Shown: positions 31,563 to 42,785 of the stretch, piece by piece | Layout of the letters: each line of letters opens with the position of its first letter | Position numbering within the stretch: position 1 is the first letter of the stretch | Source: Platerodrilus igneus | Lineage: Eukaryota; Arthropoda; Insecta; Coleoptera; Lycidae | Assembly: GCA_036346225.1 (NCBI GenBank) | Contig: JARFIW010000885.1 | Location: 1,116,001 to 1,180,000, forward strand | DNA: 64,000 bases | Direction: 5' to 3' | Position numbers and translations under genes: made by a program | The notes under the pieces: generated by a model | What the model saw: the letters and a program-made list of their open reading frames with translations, nothing else | Databases searched by the model: none | What the model was told of the DNA's origin: nothing

Positions 31563-32694
31563 TTCTTCAGCAGCACTTGTAAGGGCCATGCAGAAGCTGT
31601 TTAATGAGTATGAATGTTTCTGTTCGCACTATGTGGATGATTTGTTGATTTTTTCAAGGACCGAGCAAGAACACCTGGAGCATTTAGAAAAGGTGATCCA
31701 GAGGCTGGACGAAGGGGGTTTGAAGTTGAACGTGGAGAAATGCGAGTTGTTCAAGAACAAAGTTACATATTTAGGGTTTGAAATCAGTGAGAATGGGATG
31801 AAAATTTGTAATAAAAGGTTGGACGAGTTGAAAAATATTGCTCAACCAAAGAATGTGAAAGGATTGCGAGGATTTTTAGGGGTTCTAAATTATTATAAAC
31901 GGTTTATACCGCGATATTCCGAGTTGTGTGTGCCGTTGGTGAGTTTATTGAAGAAAAATGAAAGATGGAAATGGACTGCTGATCGAGAGAAGGCGTTCCA
32001 GGATTTAAAAAGTGCATTTTATAAAGAGTCATTAAAATATCCAAATTTCAAAGACGAATTTATTTTAAGAACGGATGCGTCGAAATATGCGATAGGGGCT
32101 GAGTTGGTGCAGATCCAGGACGGAGCTGAGGTACCAATTGTATTTATTTCGAGGGTATTAAAAGACTGCGAAACCAGATATGCAACGGCAGAGAAGGAAA
32201 TGTTGGCTATAGTATATGCAGTGAAAAAGTTGCGTTTTTATCTGCTAGGTAAAAAATTTTTAATAGAATCCGACAACACGGTGGTAACATTTATGAAGAA
32301 AAAGGAGTTTCTAAACAGCAGGTTGTACAGATGGGCGTTATTATTACAGGAATACGATTTTGAAATCAAGCACAAACCAGGCAAGGAGAATGTGACGGCG
32401 GATTTTCTATGCAGACCGCAGGTGGAAGAGAATAAAGACGTGAAGGATAGTATAGTTGCTTTGCAGGAGTTCAGGGATGTTGGTCGGTGGACAAATGCCA
32501 AGCTTATGGAAACGCAAAGGCACAGTGAGGTGAGCTCGATCCGCGAGAGATTAACAAGCGAAAATGTGGAGGAGTACCGTGGATTTACCATCGTAGGGCA
32601 GTTCGTAGTAAAAAGGATAGGTGAGGCAGAGCTAGTAGTGGTATCCAGAGATGCGGCTGTGGAAATTATAGATGAAATTCATTTAAATTTTTGA
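31520..32694 (+). pseudogene. Gypsy-B pol, part 2: RT palm and RNase H
   Basis: FCSHYVDDLLIFSR is the YVDD catalytic box; TYLGFEIS and GLRGFLGVLNYYKRF are the RT thumb and connection. RNase H has ILRTDASKYAIGAELV (Asp), YATAEKEMLAIVYAV (Glu), FLIESDNTVV (Asp) and HKPGKENVTADFL (the His/Asp end), so its key residues are intact. The frame ends at TGA 32692-32694, just before HIGIRKT, the start of the integrase zinc domain. Confidence 0.9.
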
Positions 32695-33686
32695 CATATA
32701 GGCATAAGAAAAACATTTTTGGTATTCAGGGAGGCGTTTTATGCACGGAACGATATCACGGTGGTCAAGGAAAGGATTAATCGTTGCAAAATTTGTATCT
32801 TAGGGAAAGACAAGAACGTGGTGTTGCAGAACGTACCGATGAGTGTGAGCGTGAGCGGACCATTGGAATTGGTAGCTATTGATTACTTAAGCAACCTGAT
32901 TACGAGTGAACAGGGGTATCGGCACATATTAGTAATGGTGGACGTTTTTTCAAAATTTGTTAAATTATTTCCGGCAAGGCGAAGCAACACGGTGCATGCT
33001 TTACAGTCGATTAAAGAATTTGGAAGCCAGGTAGGAGAGTGGAAAGGATTTTGGTAGACAACGCAACTTATTTTAACAACCAAAGATTTAGGAACGGGTT
33101 AAATCGAGCGCACATTAAGGTGTCATTTAGCAGTATACGGCATCCGAAAGCAAATCCATGCGAACGATATATACGGGAGGTAATAAAATATCTACGGTTA
33201 GCAACGCAAGAGCACCATAATAGATGGGTTAGATATCTGCCGCAGATTGAAAATTTCATGAATTGTGTACCGAGTTCAGTTACAAAAACGTGTTCGATAA
33301 CATTGATTCGGAGGATTATACCAGCTAGGCCATGGAGGGAAGAAGTCGAGGTACAAGACATCACAGAGTTGTTGGGCAGTGTTAGACGTAGGATCGAAAG
33401 GATGCAGCGTAGGGATATCGAGCGAAGGTGTAGCAGGATCAAAAAAAGGACGACTTTTGAAATAGGAGATATGGTGGTTGTGAAAAGGTTAAGAGTTTCG
33501 AATCGCGACAGGAACATTTGCGCGAAGTTGTTGGTTCCTTATGAAGGGCCGTACAAGATTACGCGTATTTTTGCGGAAGGAAATACATTTGAATTAGCTA
33601 CTATGACAGGGGAATATCGTGGGCGTTTTCACTTGGAAAATCTATACCCATATAAGGTTGTACAGGAAGAGGGTTTAGTAGAATAG
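32695..33686 (+). pseudogene. Gypsy-B pol, part 3: integrase
   Basis: The zinc domain (HIGIRKT, RCKICI) is followed by LVAIDYLSNL (Asp), then a stop at 33055-33057 and a frameshift near 33040 into a frame with ERILVDNATYFNN (Asp) and NPCERYIREV (Glu). The C terminus has EIGDMVVVKRLR and a YEGPYKI strand, typical of the gypsy SH3-like end, and stops at 33684-33686. Two lesions separate it from full function. Confidence 0.88.
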
Positions 33687-33938
33687 TTGTTATATAGTTC
33701 ATGCGACGGAAAGTTTAGTTTTGTTTTAGTTTATAAGGTAGGTTAGTATGTAGCATAGTGAGACAGACATGTTGAGAATTAAAAATAGGGGTTGAATAAT
33801 TAAAATATGTAGGAATCCAAAAGGGGTTTGTGTAAAAGGAAAGAGGGGTTTGATTTTAAATAAAACTAGAAATTATGCACACCAGGAAAGAGTAAAGCCG
33901 ACGCAATTTCCAATTTCATTCAAAATCAGTGGGGCCAA

Positions 33939-34991
33939 TATAATGTCTAAGGGAGCTACTAAGAGTTATAAGGGTTGTTTAGTACAAGGTAGTATATGCC
34001 AAACAAAAATAATCCACATATTTGATCACATAAACTTAAAAATGTATGTTTGCCGTATTTTATGTATACTAAAATACCATTCAAATATAGTAGTTGAAAT
34101 TAAGTGCCAAAAGGTAATTTTAAAATGACTAAGTGACGTAGTAAGATGTGCAGTGCTCAAGGGTTTATGCCGAGTTTGAATTTTAAAGGCCTTTGAAAGT
34201 ACATTTGCCGTCCAAAAGCCGGATGCGTCTATGAATGTTTACTATCATGCATCCAGGGTCAAGTGTAATTTATTTTGGTCTCATTTTATATAGAATCAAC
34301 TTTTGGACAATATTTGTAAACTCAAAATTATTAGTTATAACAACGTAAAATGTGATTGGTGGAATGTAAAGATTTAGGACATATATTAGAATTTAATGTG
34401 ATTATGAAATTGTATAAAAGACATGAACTTTGGTATGTGCGACACGAACGTAGTTATTTGTTATGAACTTTAAGATGTAGTAGGCTAGAAGAGAGTTAAC
34501 ATGGTCGCCTTAGAGAGTAAACAAAGGAGATTATTTTCGAACCAATTTTGTAAAAAGACGTGTTTTCCTAACTGTGCTAATTTGTATCAAGATATTTAAA
34601 AGTAAATAAAAGTAGTTGTTTTAAAAGGAATTTCAATTGAATAAAGTGGTAAAGAAACAAGCATCGAAAGTTTAAAGTGAAGAATAGTGATTGTGCGACG
34701 GTAAATTATTGGATTTGGAGAGTGGTTATATAGATTTGAAGTGATATTGGAGAGTGGTTTAAAGGTAGCAGGTCATCAAGAGTGGTTATATAGATTTGAA
34801 GTGATATTGGAGAGCGGTTTAAGAGGTATCAGGACATCGACAACGTTGCAAGTACGGGGCGTGCATTAGGTGTGCACATTTTAAAAATTTATAAAATAAA
34901 GAGTGAGTAACTGACAAGTAGCGAGATTATAAATAGTAAAAGGGAAAGTGGACACATAATATAGGTTCAAGCCCAAAGTCGGGTAGAATAA
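33939..34991 (+). repeat. Gypsy-B 3 prime LTR with internal deletion
   Basis: This is nearly identical to the 5 prime LTR for its first 860 bases. It then has one extra repeat-type unit and jumps from CAGGACATCGA to CAACGTTGCAAG, omitting what corresponds to 27622-28368 of the 5 prime LTR. The tail GGGTAGAATA is shared. Confidence 0.8.
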
Positions 34992-36029
34992 TATATAAGA
35001 AGTAAATACGGGTATTACGGGACGATTAGTGGAGTTAAACAATGAATACAGAACAATATAATTAGACGACGACAGGTTTAAGTTGTAGAGCGGGTAATGG
35101 TTAGAGACGCCGGCTTGTTAACGGCATAGAATATGATAACTCAACATACTTTTATGGTTCAATTTCGATTATTTGATGGACGTTTGTATTTTGGAAGTTC
35201 GACTCCCAAACTGGGGGTTGGTACAGAAGTAGCGAGATATCCAGAGTTCCAAGCACTAAAGTTTCCAATAACCGTATTAACAGTTCCAAACCTGGTGAGA
35301 ATAAATTACCTTAGAGGCCATTGGTTTAGGATGAAGGAATAGTGGGTATTATATACCCAACACAGGTATTGAGTGAATTTTTGCATACATGATTCGAGAG
35401 AACAGACGTGTATTTGCATGCATACACGGGGTTTGCAAGTATGAATTAATATATAATTGTAGATATATATGTGCTTTTAAATGAATATGTCAAGTGCTAG
35501 AGTAAGATAGTTATTACTTTTGTTATGAGTTTATAGAGAATATTAAGAGTTATTGGCTATGTTTCAATTGGAAACCAATCTGTTTAAATGTCAAATTTGC
35601 AATGTTTAGTAGAATGTAATTACCCTATTTAAGGGGGCTTTAGTTAAATAAGAAATACGAATTTTATTGCATTCAAGTATGTCAATATAGTAAATGTATA
35701 TAGTTCTATCACCACATTAAAGGTTATTAAATTCATTACTTGATAATTTTGAGATCTATAATTAAAAGGGATTTGTTGAAATACATTTAAGGTACAGATA
35801 CTTTGTAAACTTTTGGGTAAGTTAACTCACCAGTATCGGTTTCAGAATTCTAGGCCTACCCACCCGGGACACGTCCATGTCCTCTCCGCTGTAGAGTAGC
35901 CGAGGCGTTTGAAGAAAGTAAGAGTAAATACTGCTGGAATAGGTAAGTGGACCCTTATATTGCAATTTAGAACCATAAAAAAGTGATATAGAATTGGCAT
36001 TTGATTATATATGTATTAGGTTACAACAT

Positions 36030-36611
36030 CCCTGCCTTACCCCTTTCCTGATGTTTACTTCTCTACGTTCCTGCTCTAATTCTATTACTCCTGTTTGCTC
36101 TTTGTATAAGCTATGTACTATCCGTCTATCCCTATAACTCATTCCAATCTTTTTGAGTATTTCGAACATTTTTTTTCCATTTTACATTGTCAAATGCTTT
36201 TTCCAGATCTACAAACCCTATCCGATCGCATCCTCCGAAGTAGTCCCCTCCCGGAGATCCGAATGGGGGACTATTTTAACTCCGGAATTTTTTACCCCAG
36301 AGAATGCCATCATTTTATTATAATTTAGTACGCTGTGTACTTGGGAGGTAATGTGGTTGTTTCCCGTTGCCTTCCACATCGCGGTAGTGTGTCTTAGACT
36401 GCCATACCGACCCCCAGGGTCTCTGCCAATCTAAGTACCGAAAGAGCCGCTGCCCTCTTTCGGGGACCTGTCTTAGTCTGGTTCCTCACTAACGACCCTA
36501 CTACTTTGATTGGACCTGTAGTTTGGCTCTTTAGCTCATTAGAACACGCAAGCCATTTCGCCTGTTCTAGTAATCTAGAACTTCGGCAAGGTGCAGGTCC
36601 ATTCGAAATGG
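36030..36611 (-). repeat. RTE copy 2, 5 prime UTR and fused remnants
   Basis: 36030-36221 matches RT sequence of copy 1 near 15815-16003, then the sequence jumps at 36222 to what corresponds to 17800 in copy 1 (endonuclease start and 5 prime UTR). The 5 prime UTR here has about 80 bases (36398-36465) missing from copy 1. The end is the near-palindrome CCATTTCGAATGG. Confidence 0.8.
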
Positions 36612-37455
36612 CGTTTTATCTTAAACACCCATTTATTTGAAATGGTTGTTCGATTTTCTGGCAGCTCATAAACAGTGAAAGTATTATTTTTAATCAATGA
36701 ATGATACTCAGAACTAACGGCTTTCTTCCATTCAGGCCAATCGCTTTGATTTTTTGCCTCAGCCTCAGTCAACGGATCATCATCAACATACTGTTCAGTT
36801 ACAATGCGATGTGTACATCTTCATCCTCGAATTCCCATTCACCATATCGATCTAGTTTCTTTAGGATACGCTGGCTACGTCGTGGAATCTATTGATTGAT
36901 GTTGTCAAAACAACTTCCATTTGTATTGTTGTTATCAGTGCTATTTAAATCGATGTCCTTATCATCTTCGTTGTCTTGATTATTTGTTGCTGCCTCTGAA
37001 CCAATAATCTGTATCATTTTCGATTGATTCAATACAGATATCTCATTAAATGTTACATTTCTACCAATAATGAGCTTTTGTTGCTCAATATTCCATAATC
37101 GATAGGTGTTAATCGATCCAGCATAACCAAACATTCGACATTTCGTCGACTTTGTCTGTAATTTTCATCGATTATTTGATGGTATATGATTACATTCAGT
37201 ACCAAAAATACGCAAATGTGCCAAGTTTGGTTTCGGCCCAAACCATATTTCAGCTGGTGTCTTTGTCTCAAACTCGTTTACCAACCGCACTTGTAGGTGA
37301 ACGATTTTTGATATAATTTGCTGCAATAATTGCCTCATTCCAAAATTTGTGATCGTGATTGCTAGCCAATAACATGGTTCTAGCTTTATCTTGCAGCGTT
37401 CGATTTAATCGTTCTGACTCCGAATCCATTTCTGGATTGTATGGAACGGTGAATA
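36612..37455 (-). pseudogene. Copia-A integrase C terminus, linker and first part of RT
   Basis: 37459-37268 codes FTVPYNPEMDSESERLNRTL (with the integrase Glu) and WNEAIIAANYIKNRSP. Frame-shifted pieces at 37271-37053 and 37134-36889 continue as integrase C terminus and linker (RMFGYAGSIN-like, LIIGRNVTFNE), then a polar linker rich in Asn and Asp. At 36772 the RT N terminus starts: QSDWPEWKKAVSSEYHSLIKNNT, NKWVFKIKR. It stops at the RTE insertion site 36612 and resumes at 24189. Confidence 0.85.
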
Positions 37456-38781
37456 ACATTTTATTACGTTGAACTCTAATAAAAATCAGCCAAACTATAT
37501 TCGTTCCTAATATATAAAGTTCGTCTTAATCAAAACCGCATTCTAAAAATTTTCACCTATTTAAAAATAATACGAAAAATGATTTCGTTCCAAATTTAGT
37601 TGTTCATCTAGATAAATTCTGTTTAATTAAAATTCTGTTCCAAATATTTCGCTAATTGGCAATAAAAATTGCAATAAAATATTCTATTTGCGTTTGGGTG
37701 TTTAAAGACTACATTTAGTTAGGGCAAGGTCGCCTGTTATTTGTGGTTATTCCCTGTATTACGTCGATAGACAAAGCTCTGCGCTATACAACGCAAGGTT
37801 GGATAGCAACGCTCTGAACAACCTGTTCAGAGATACTCGAGATATAGAGCGAACTAGTGTATTTGAAAGGCGTTCTGTTGTGGACGATAATGCTGTCTTA
37901 AGAATTATTTCTGGTTGTTATCGCAAGTTTATTTGATATAGTTTGGTTATTCTAAGATTGCACACGGAATGTGAAGTTTTCTGGCAGCTGGAAGTGTCAG
38001 ATTTTCTTTGGTCCTAATGCTGCTATGTACTGTTGTGGGTGTACTGCTAAGTGCTACACTATGTACGTGATGTATGGGCCCTGTGGGACTGCAGTCCCTG
38101 TTCGTTAGAAGACAAGTGGACCCCTAAGGTCGTATACACATTTCCTTTACTACCTGTTTTTGTCTCGTTTCAACAACTATGTGACTAAAATTATTTGAGA
38201 GTTAAAATTGTGGTAAACCCCAGTTTTACCACAACCAAATTTAAATACACATTTTTGGAATTTGATAAACTACTTCGCTTTCTCCTCTTTGTGTGCGGAT
38301 TGAATTATTATTTAGACCAACTATTGGGTGTAACCTTTCTTGAAATACCAAATTTTAGTAATAATAAATGTAAACTACCGTGTTCTGATATTTTATGTAT
38401 TAGATTTTTTTATGTTCACGATAATGCTTTAGAGCTGTTGTTTTTAGTGGGGAAACTTTCTTTTTGCTTTGGTTGGTTAATTAATTTAGGGGGTAAGGCC
38501 CTAAAAACGACAGCTCGCCATGTAAACCTTTGGCTTTCTTTGTACTGTGTTCGGAGTACTAATTTACTCCTGTATATACATTTTATATTTTGCTTTGATG
38601 TTAATTATAAGGTTTTCTGGATGTCGGTGATTAATTTATTGAATGAGTGCGAGTGTGTTTGGTTTATTTTTATTTCAGGTCCTCCGTTCTTTTGTTTAGG
38701 TATTTCTAAAACCCCGCCCACTCACTGGCTGAGCCCGAACAGTCTTTCTTTTTTTTTAGGCTACAGCTATGCACGTAGCAA
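37456..38781. mobile_element. Unclassified 1.3-kb insertion in copia integrase
   Basis: Copia integrase stops after KQKEIQIA (about 38782) and resumes with FTVPYNPE (about 37455), so the 1.33 kb between is foreign. The plus strand has a 209-codon frame (38195-38824), but its end runs antisense into copia, so it is not convincing as a gene. TTGTGGTAAA and TTTACCACAA form a perfect 10-bp hairpin at 38209-38235. A T-run TTTTTTTTTT lies near 38750, which on the minus strand could be an A-tract. No terminal repeats or target duplication were resolved. The family is unknown. Confidence 0.5.
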
Positions 38782-39308
38782 TTTGTATTTCCTTTTGTTT
38801 GCAAAAACCTCTAAATTCATTTGATGTGTATTCACCACCACTATCAGCTCGTAGTCTTGCAATTTGTTTACCATGAAGTGCTTCTGCCATTGCAACATAA
38901 TCTTTAAATTTTTCAAGCACCTCACTTTTCCTTTGAATGCAATACACCATGGATGCTCGTGAATGATCATCTGTAATGTGACAAAATACCTTGAACCATC
39001 ATATGCGGTTGTTGGAACAGGACCGCATACATCGCTATGTATCAGCTCTAAAATTCTCGTTGAACGAGTATTTTTATTCTTTGGAAAAGGTGATTGTGTT
39101 TGCTTGCCAAATACACATGATTCACACAACTTTGAATTAACATCCACTTTCCACATTTAGTCCATCGCTTAATTGTACTAGCTTTTTCATATCATTTGCA
39201 TTCAAGTCACCCAATCTAAAATGCCACAAACTATGAGAAATATTTTGTAAATTTCTTTCACTTGTAAAACCAGCGAATACATTTCTATTCACATGCAAAT
39301 CAACTCAG
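38782..39308 (-). pseudogene. Copia-A pre-integrase and integrase core
   Basis: From 39308: LHVNRNVFAGF, SLWHFRLGDLNANDM (pre-integrase His residues), KLCESCVFGKQTQSPFP (CXXC zinc ligands), LELIHSDVCGPV (first Asp), YFVT, then a frameshift near 38960 and SGGEYTSNEFRGFCKQK, the region of the second Asp. The last Glu is beyond the insertion at 37455. Stop at about 39156 in the zinc region. It would insert cDNA in active relatives. Confidence 0.88.
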
Positions 39309-42081
39309 AAGTTCAGTTTACTCCGAAACAGATTTTTTTGAAATTTTTTTTTCCAAAAATCTTTAAAAAACTTTGTTAACATCGATAAAAGAATTAGAGA
39401 CAGGTCGATGTCCAAACTGCCATGGCGGGTGCCCAAACCCGCCAAAGACATATTTGTTTTTAATAAAAAATGATCAAATTTTCAACATTTTAGCGCCAAA
39501 GTGATGATTACCGAAGATTTTGCGAGTCAGATGAGTTCCCGCCATGCATCCCGCCCGGCGGGTACCAAACTCCGTCAAAATAAAATTTTACAAAAAAAAA
39601 ATTAAAAATTAATTTTCTCCGTTCGGAAGCATTTTTCAAAAATAAGAATTGTGGCACTCTGAGATTTCCAAATAAAATTTCATAAATAAGCCTACTTATG
39701 TCTAAAATTTCAAATTTACTGTAACATTAAGTGTATAGTATATAGAGATAAGCATGTACAGATTATTAATTTCTGTTTTATTTTACACAGTCACTTTATT
39801 TTATTTCATTAACTTTATTACGTGTTAACAATGAGTCAAACACAAAATGTATTTAAGTAACGTTACCAAAACTATGGTGTTACAACTATTATTATTACCA
39901 CTGCGTAGAAAAATTTCTACTAATTTTTTAATTAAAGAAAATCCATTCTATATTCAAAATTAATACGGTATTAGAATCTTAGAAAATTACTTCGAAATTG
40001 TTGAACGCTTGTATTTACACAAATATATCATCCTCATTATCAAGTTCTGTATCTACATCATATTCGCCCTCGTCTTCATCTTCCCTTGGGTGAGTTGGAT
40101 TGTACAAACGTCCGCAGCTCTCATAAACTCAACAGTTGGGTCCAAATTTTGACGCTTATCATCGCGATATGAACATAAAACGAGCCAAGTAACCTAGGAA
40201 AAATGACTTTACCCGTCTGTACTCGGGAACACGATGCTTAGCATGTCTCCAAAGACCCTCGATGGTGTTGGTATGAGCCCCCGTCTCCGGATCCTTGAAG
40301 GTCAACGAGTGGTTGACCCTCAGATGTTCATAGTCTAAATCCTTAAGGATGTCGTATGGCTTCCAACAGTCACTGATAATGGTGGTTCCGGGCAATATCC
40401 ACTTTTCGATAAGAGGAATCAACATCTTGCTGTCTCTCTTCTCCACTGGTACCAAAAAGAAGTTTCCACTCTCTCTGTCGACGCCACCAAACACCCACTG
40501 ACCATTTACTAGATGGCCACGATAATATTTTCGTTTTCCAAATTTGCTCTCGTCAATTTCAACGATTTTTCCAATACCACCTGTAATCAAAAAGACGCCT
40601 GGAATTCGGTTTCATTGAACACTCATCATTATGCTAATACATATGTCCATAAGCTACGCCACTGAATAAGCAGAATGTTGTGTAATTTAAAATGAAATAG
40701 TTATCGTGTTTCTTACCGATGGCCGTACTCTGATGAAAGCAGGAATCGATGACTACTTCCGTGCAAAAGCTATTCCAGTCAGTTGCCGTGGCTTTACTTC
40801 CAATCTCACACTCTTCTTGAATTGTTCCAATCTCCACATGCTTCATCCATAAGCGCACAAATGCCAAGATGTGCATTATAGACAAGTGTGATTTGGCAAA
40901 AAATGTGCCAGTTCTGATCGAAACTGTTTTATTGCATGTAACTGTGTTCTTGTTAACTTTGTATTTATTATTGCACCTCCACAAATACTTGTCAATGTAA
41001 CTCACACTATCAGTTGCTGGAAGATGCAATTTTCCACGGCATCTTTCTTCTGGACACAGATATTCGCCTTCTATACCAATAGCTTTCCAATCTTGCAGTA
41101 ACTGAATTAGCTCAGGCCACCCCAGCTGAAAAATGTCACGAAGAATTATTGGACGATTCTTCCTTGATTGTTGTGCCACTGACATTTTGCCTGTGAAATT
41201 ATTACAAGCAACAGACCAAGGATTGAATTCAATCAGAATATTTTTCTTAATGTCTAGTTTAAGAGTTCGAAGTTGATACGAAATGATTCGAAATGATAAG
41301 TGTAACTCGCTAAGAATAACGCGATTAAAAAGTAAAATCGTTCTTACCTCAATGACGTCGTCGTACAAAATCCTCTTCGATCAAAGAAAATTCAACACTG
41401 GAGAGTTCTTCAAGAAAAATTCTACACAACGAAAATTCGACACGACAACTAACCGAGGTCTATGGTTCGAACATGAGTTATATCTCACTTCGTTTACGTC
41501 TAACCTGGCCGCTTCGCGGCCCTTATAAGAAACGAATCTCGTTAACACGTAGTACGTATGTTGAACTTTCCGCTTACCTCTAAGTTCGCTTCGAAAGAAG
41601 AGCTAAAATGTAAATTGTGAGAAGATAACAAACTACTGTTTGGTTTGACAGCTACAAACGCTTTTACAACTTCGAAAAGGAAAACTCACCAATTAAGTAT
41701 AATATGAGAAAATCTCAGAGTGCCACAATTCTTATTTTTGAAAAATGGATGTTTCAACGCTTCCGAACGGAGAAAATTAATTTTATTTTTTTTTTGTAAA
41801 ATTTAATTTTGACGGGGTTTGGTACCCGCCGGGCGGGATGCATGGCGGGAACTCATCTGACTCGCAAAATCTTCGGTAACCATCACTTTGGCGCCAAAAT
41901 GTTGAAAATTTGATCATTTTTTATGAAAAACAGAAATATGTTTTTGGCGGGTTTGGGCACCCGCCATGGCGGTTTGGACATTGAACTGCCTCTATTTCCT
42001 TTTGATATCGACTTATACACACTAAAGGAACATCCTGGCCAAAGGGCATTCAAATCCGAATCTTCGAAGTAAACTGAACTT
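39309..42081 (-). mobile_element. Merlin/IS1016-like DNA transposon with long inverted repeats
   Basis: The element is 2.77 kb. Its two ends share the terminal 18 bases AAGTTCAGTTTACTYCGAA in inverted orientation. After about 80 diverged bases, arms of about 260 bp match again (39408-39668 against 41709-41985), including GGCGGGTGCCCAAACCCGCC-type motifs and CTCAGAGTGCCACAATTCTT. Between the arms is one intron-containing transposase. It is inserted in the copia region between protease and integrase (EVGYKF on one side, LHVNRN on the other). I could not read a clear 8-9 bp duplication. Confidence 0.85.
40015..41185 (-). pseudogene. Merlin (IS1595/ISXO2-like) transposase, two exons, frameshifted C terminus
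   Basis: Exon 1 is 40717-41185 (MSVAQQSRKNRPIIL), exon 2 begins 40580; the 136-bp intron has GTAAGA and ATTACAG ends and the phase joins perfectly (G + GT). Exon 1 has paired Cys residues (CPEERC, RCNNK, VTCNK) like the N-terminal zinc region of this family. Exon 2 carries the DDE core: VEIDESKFGKRKY, TIISDCWKPYD, HTNTIEGLWRHAKH, all three acidic residues present. The frame stops at 40159; two frameshifts later an acidic tail (EDEDEGEYDVDTELDNEDD) ends at TAA 40015. Nearly intact: catalytic part sound, tail broken. Confidence 0.88.
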
Positions 42082-42785
42082 ATACCCAACTTCATATAGC
42101 TTTCCGTTTGCACGTGCCATAAATTGTGTCTTTCCATCATACAATACATATGCATGATTACCCTTGAAAACAACATTATAGCTTTTATTCGTCAAACTAC
42201 GAATCAACATCAAATTGCATTTTAAATCGTTGACAAGTAAAACATTTTCCATTGTCTTTGTCAATGATTCACCATCACAAAATATTTTGACAATGCCTCT
42301 CTATTGCTTTGCCAAAATGCTTTGATTTTTCTTAGCAATACTAATTTGAATTTGATCGATTGTATCCAGTTTACTAAAGTATCTTTTGTCGTTCACCATA
42401 TGCTGTGTACAACCAGAATCCAGTATAAGCTTAATACGCAACGATTCACCACAATACTGTGCTTCGTGTGTAAGGACAAACATCGATGACACATCATTAT
42501 TGACCGCATTATTCGCATTTTCAGTAGTCTTCTTCTGATTTTTATTCCATTTGTTGAGAAAGCACTAAGACTTTTGATGGCCTGGCTTTTTACAGTGATA
42601 ACAAATTATTTCCTTTGTTTTCTCTTCAAAAACATCGCACCAGACTCACTTAATTTGTTCAATCCGACGCCGTCAGTTGGCTTATTGTATTCATCCGTTA
42701 AATGAGTTCTAACGAAATCCAATGTCAGATCATCTTGTTTCATTGTTTCAATTGCAACCACCAAATTTGAATAACTTATAGCCTT
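42082..42785 (-). pseudogene. Copia-A gag end, zinc knuckle, protease and pre-integrase start
   Basis: 42785-42606: gag continues as YSNLVVAIETMKQDDLTLDFV and HLTDEYN. Around 42600-42540 the knuckle CYHCKKPGHQKS is followed by TAG in place of the residue before the last Cys. Protease 42492-42301: LRIKLILDSGCTQHMVND has the D-S-G site. 42264-42082: MTKTMENVLLVNDLKCNLMS-like region and GKLYEVGYKF lead to the integrase, which resumes across the Merlin insertion. Frameshifts and stops separate all pieces. Confidence 0.88.

Larger units (their letters stand above)
26779..34991 (+). mobile_element. Gypsy-B: Ty3/gypsy retrotransposon with long LTRs
   Basis: LTRs at about 26779-28516 and 33939-34991 share long identical stretches from TATAATGTCTAAG to GGGTAGAATA. 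The right LTR lacks about 0.75 kb present in the left. Between them: gag (28666-30333), then protease, RT, RNase H and integrase (30402-33686), and a polypurine run CAGTGGGGCCA before the right LTR. The element lies inside a TA repeat of unit X, so its target duplication cannot be read exactly. A third LTR copy, solo, is at 55289-57036. Only a few breaks in pol, so this is one of the younger insertions. Confidence 0.9.
26056..36025. mobile_element. LTR-like unit X (solo LTR?), split by Gypsy-B
   Basis: Copy 1 of the RTE reads GGGGATAGGGCACATCCCTG at 15803-15822; copy 2 is interrupted at this point. The insert begins TGTAACTCCC and ends GGTTACA, giving TGTAAC...GTTACA ends, with a 4-bp duplication ACAT (26052-26055 and 36026-36029). 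Its own sequence is 26056-26778 plus 34992-36025, about 1.76 kb, without a credible gene. GGTATATAAATAAGGG at about 26545 looks like a TATA promoter. Most simply this is a large solo LTR. The family is not recognised. Confidence 0.6.
24190..36611 (-). mobile_element. RTE-type LINE copy 2, inserted in copia RT, itself interrupted
   Basis: The 11-bp duplication CGTTTTATCTT (24179-24189 and 36612-36622) brackets the element, and the copia RT frame matches across it (WVFKIKR on one side, KIKRKADGS on the other). The minus-strand 5 prime end at 36611 matches copy 1. RTE sequence is 36030-36611 and 24190-26055; the rest is a later insertion. There are two internal deletions relative to copy 1: one near 36221 removes about 1.8 kb (most of endonuclease and RT start), another near 25975 removes the FADD box. 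It could not have been autonomous in this form. Confidence 0.9.

Noticed and set aside
35133..35342. A 69-codon frame in the right part of unit X
   Set aside because: Single short frame in an LTR-like sequence with no homologous frame elsewhere.
38195..38824. A 209-codon plus-strand frame in the 1.3-kb insert, rich in Leu, Phe and Cys
   Set aside because: Its last 15 or so codons run antisense through the copia integrase, and it has no recognisable motif; the composition follows AT-rich sequence. Not called as a gene.
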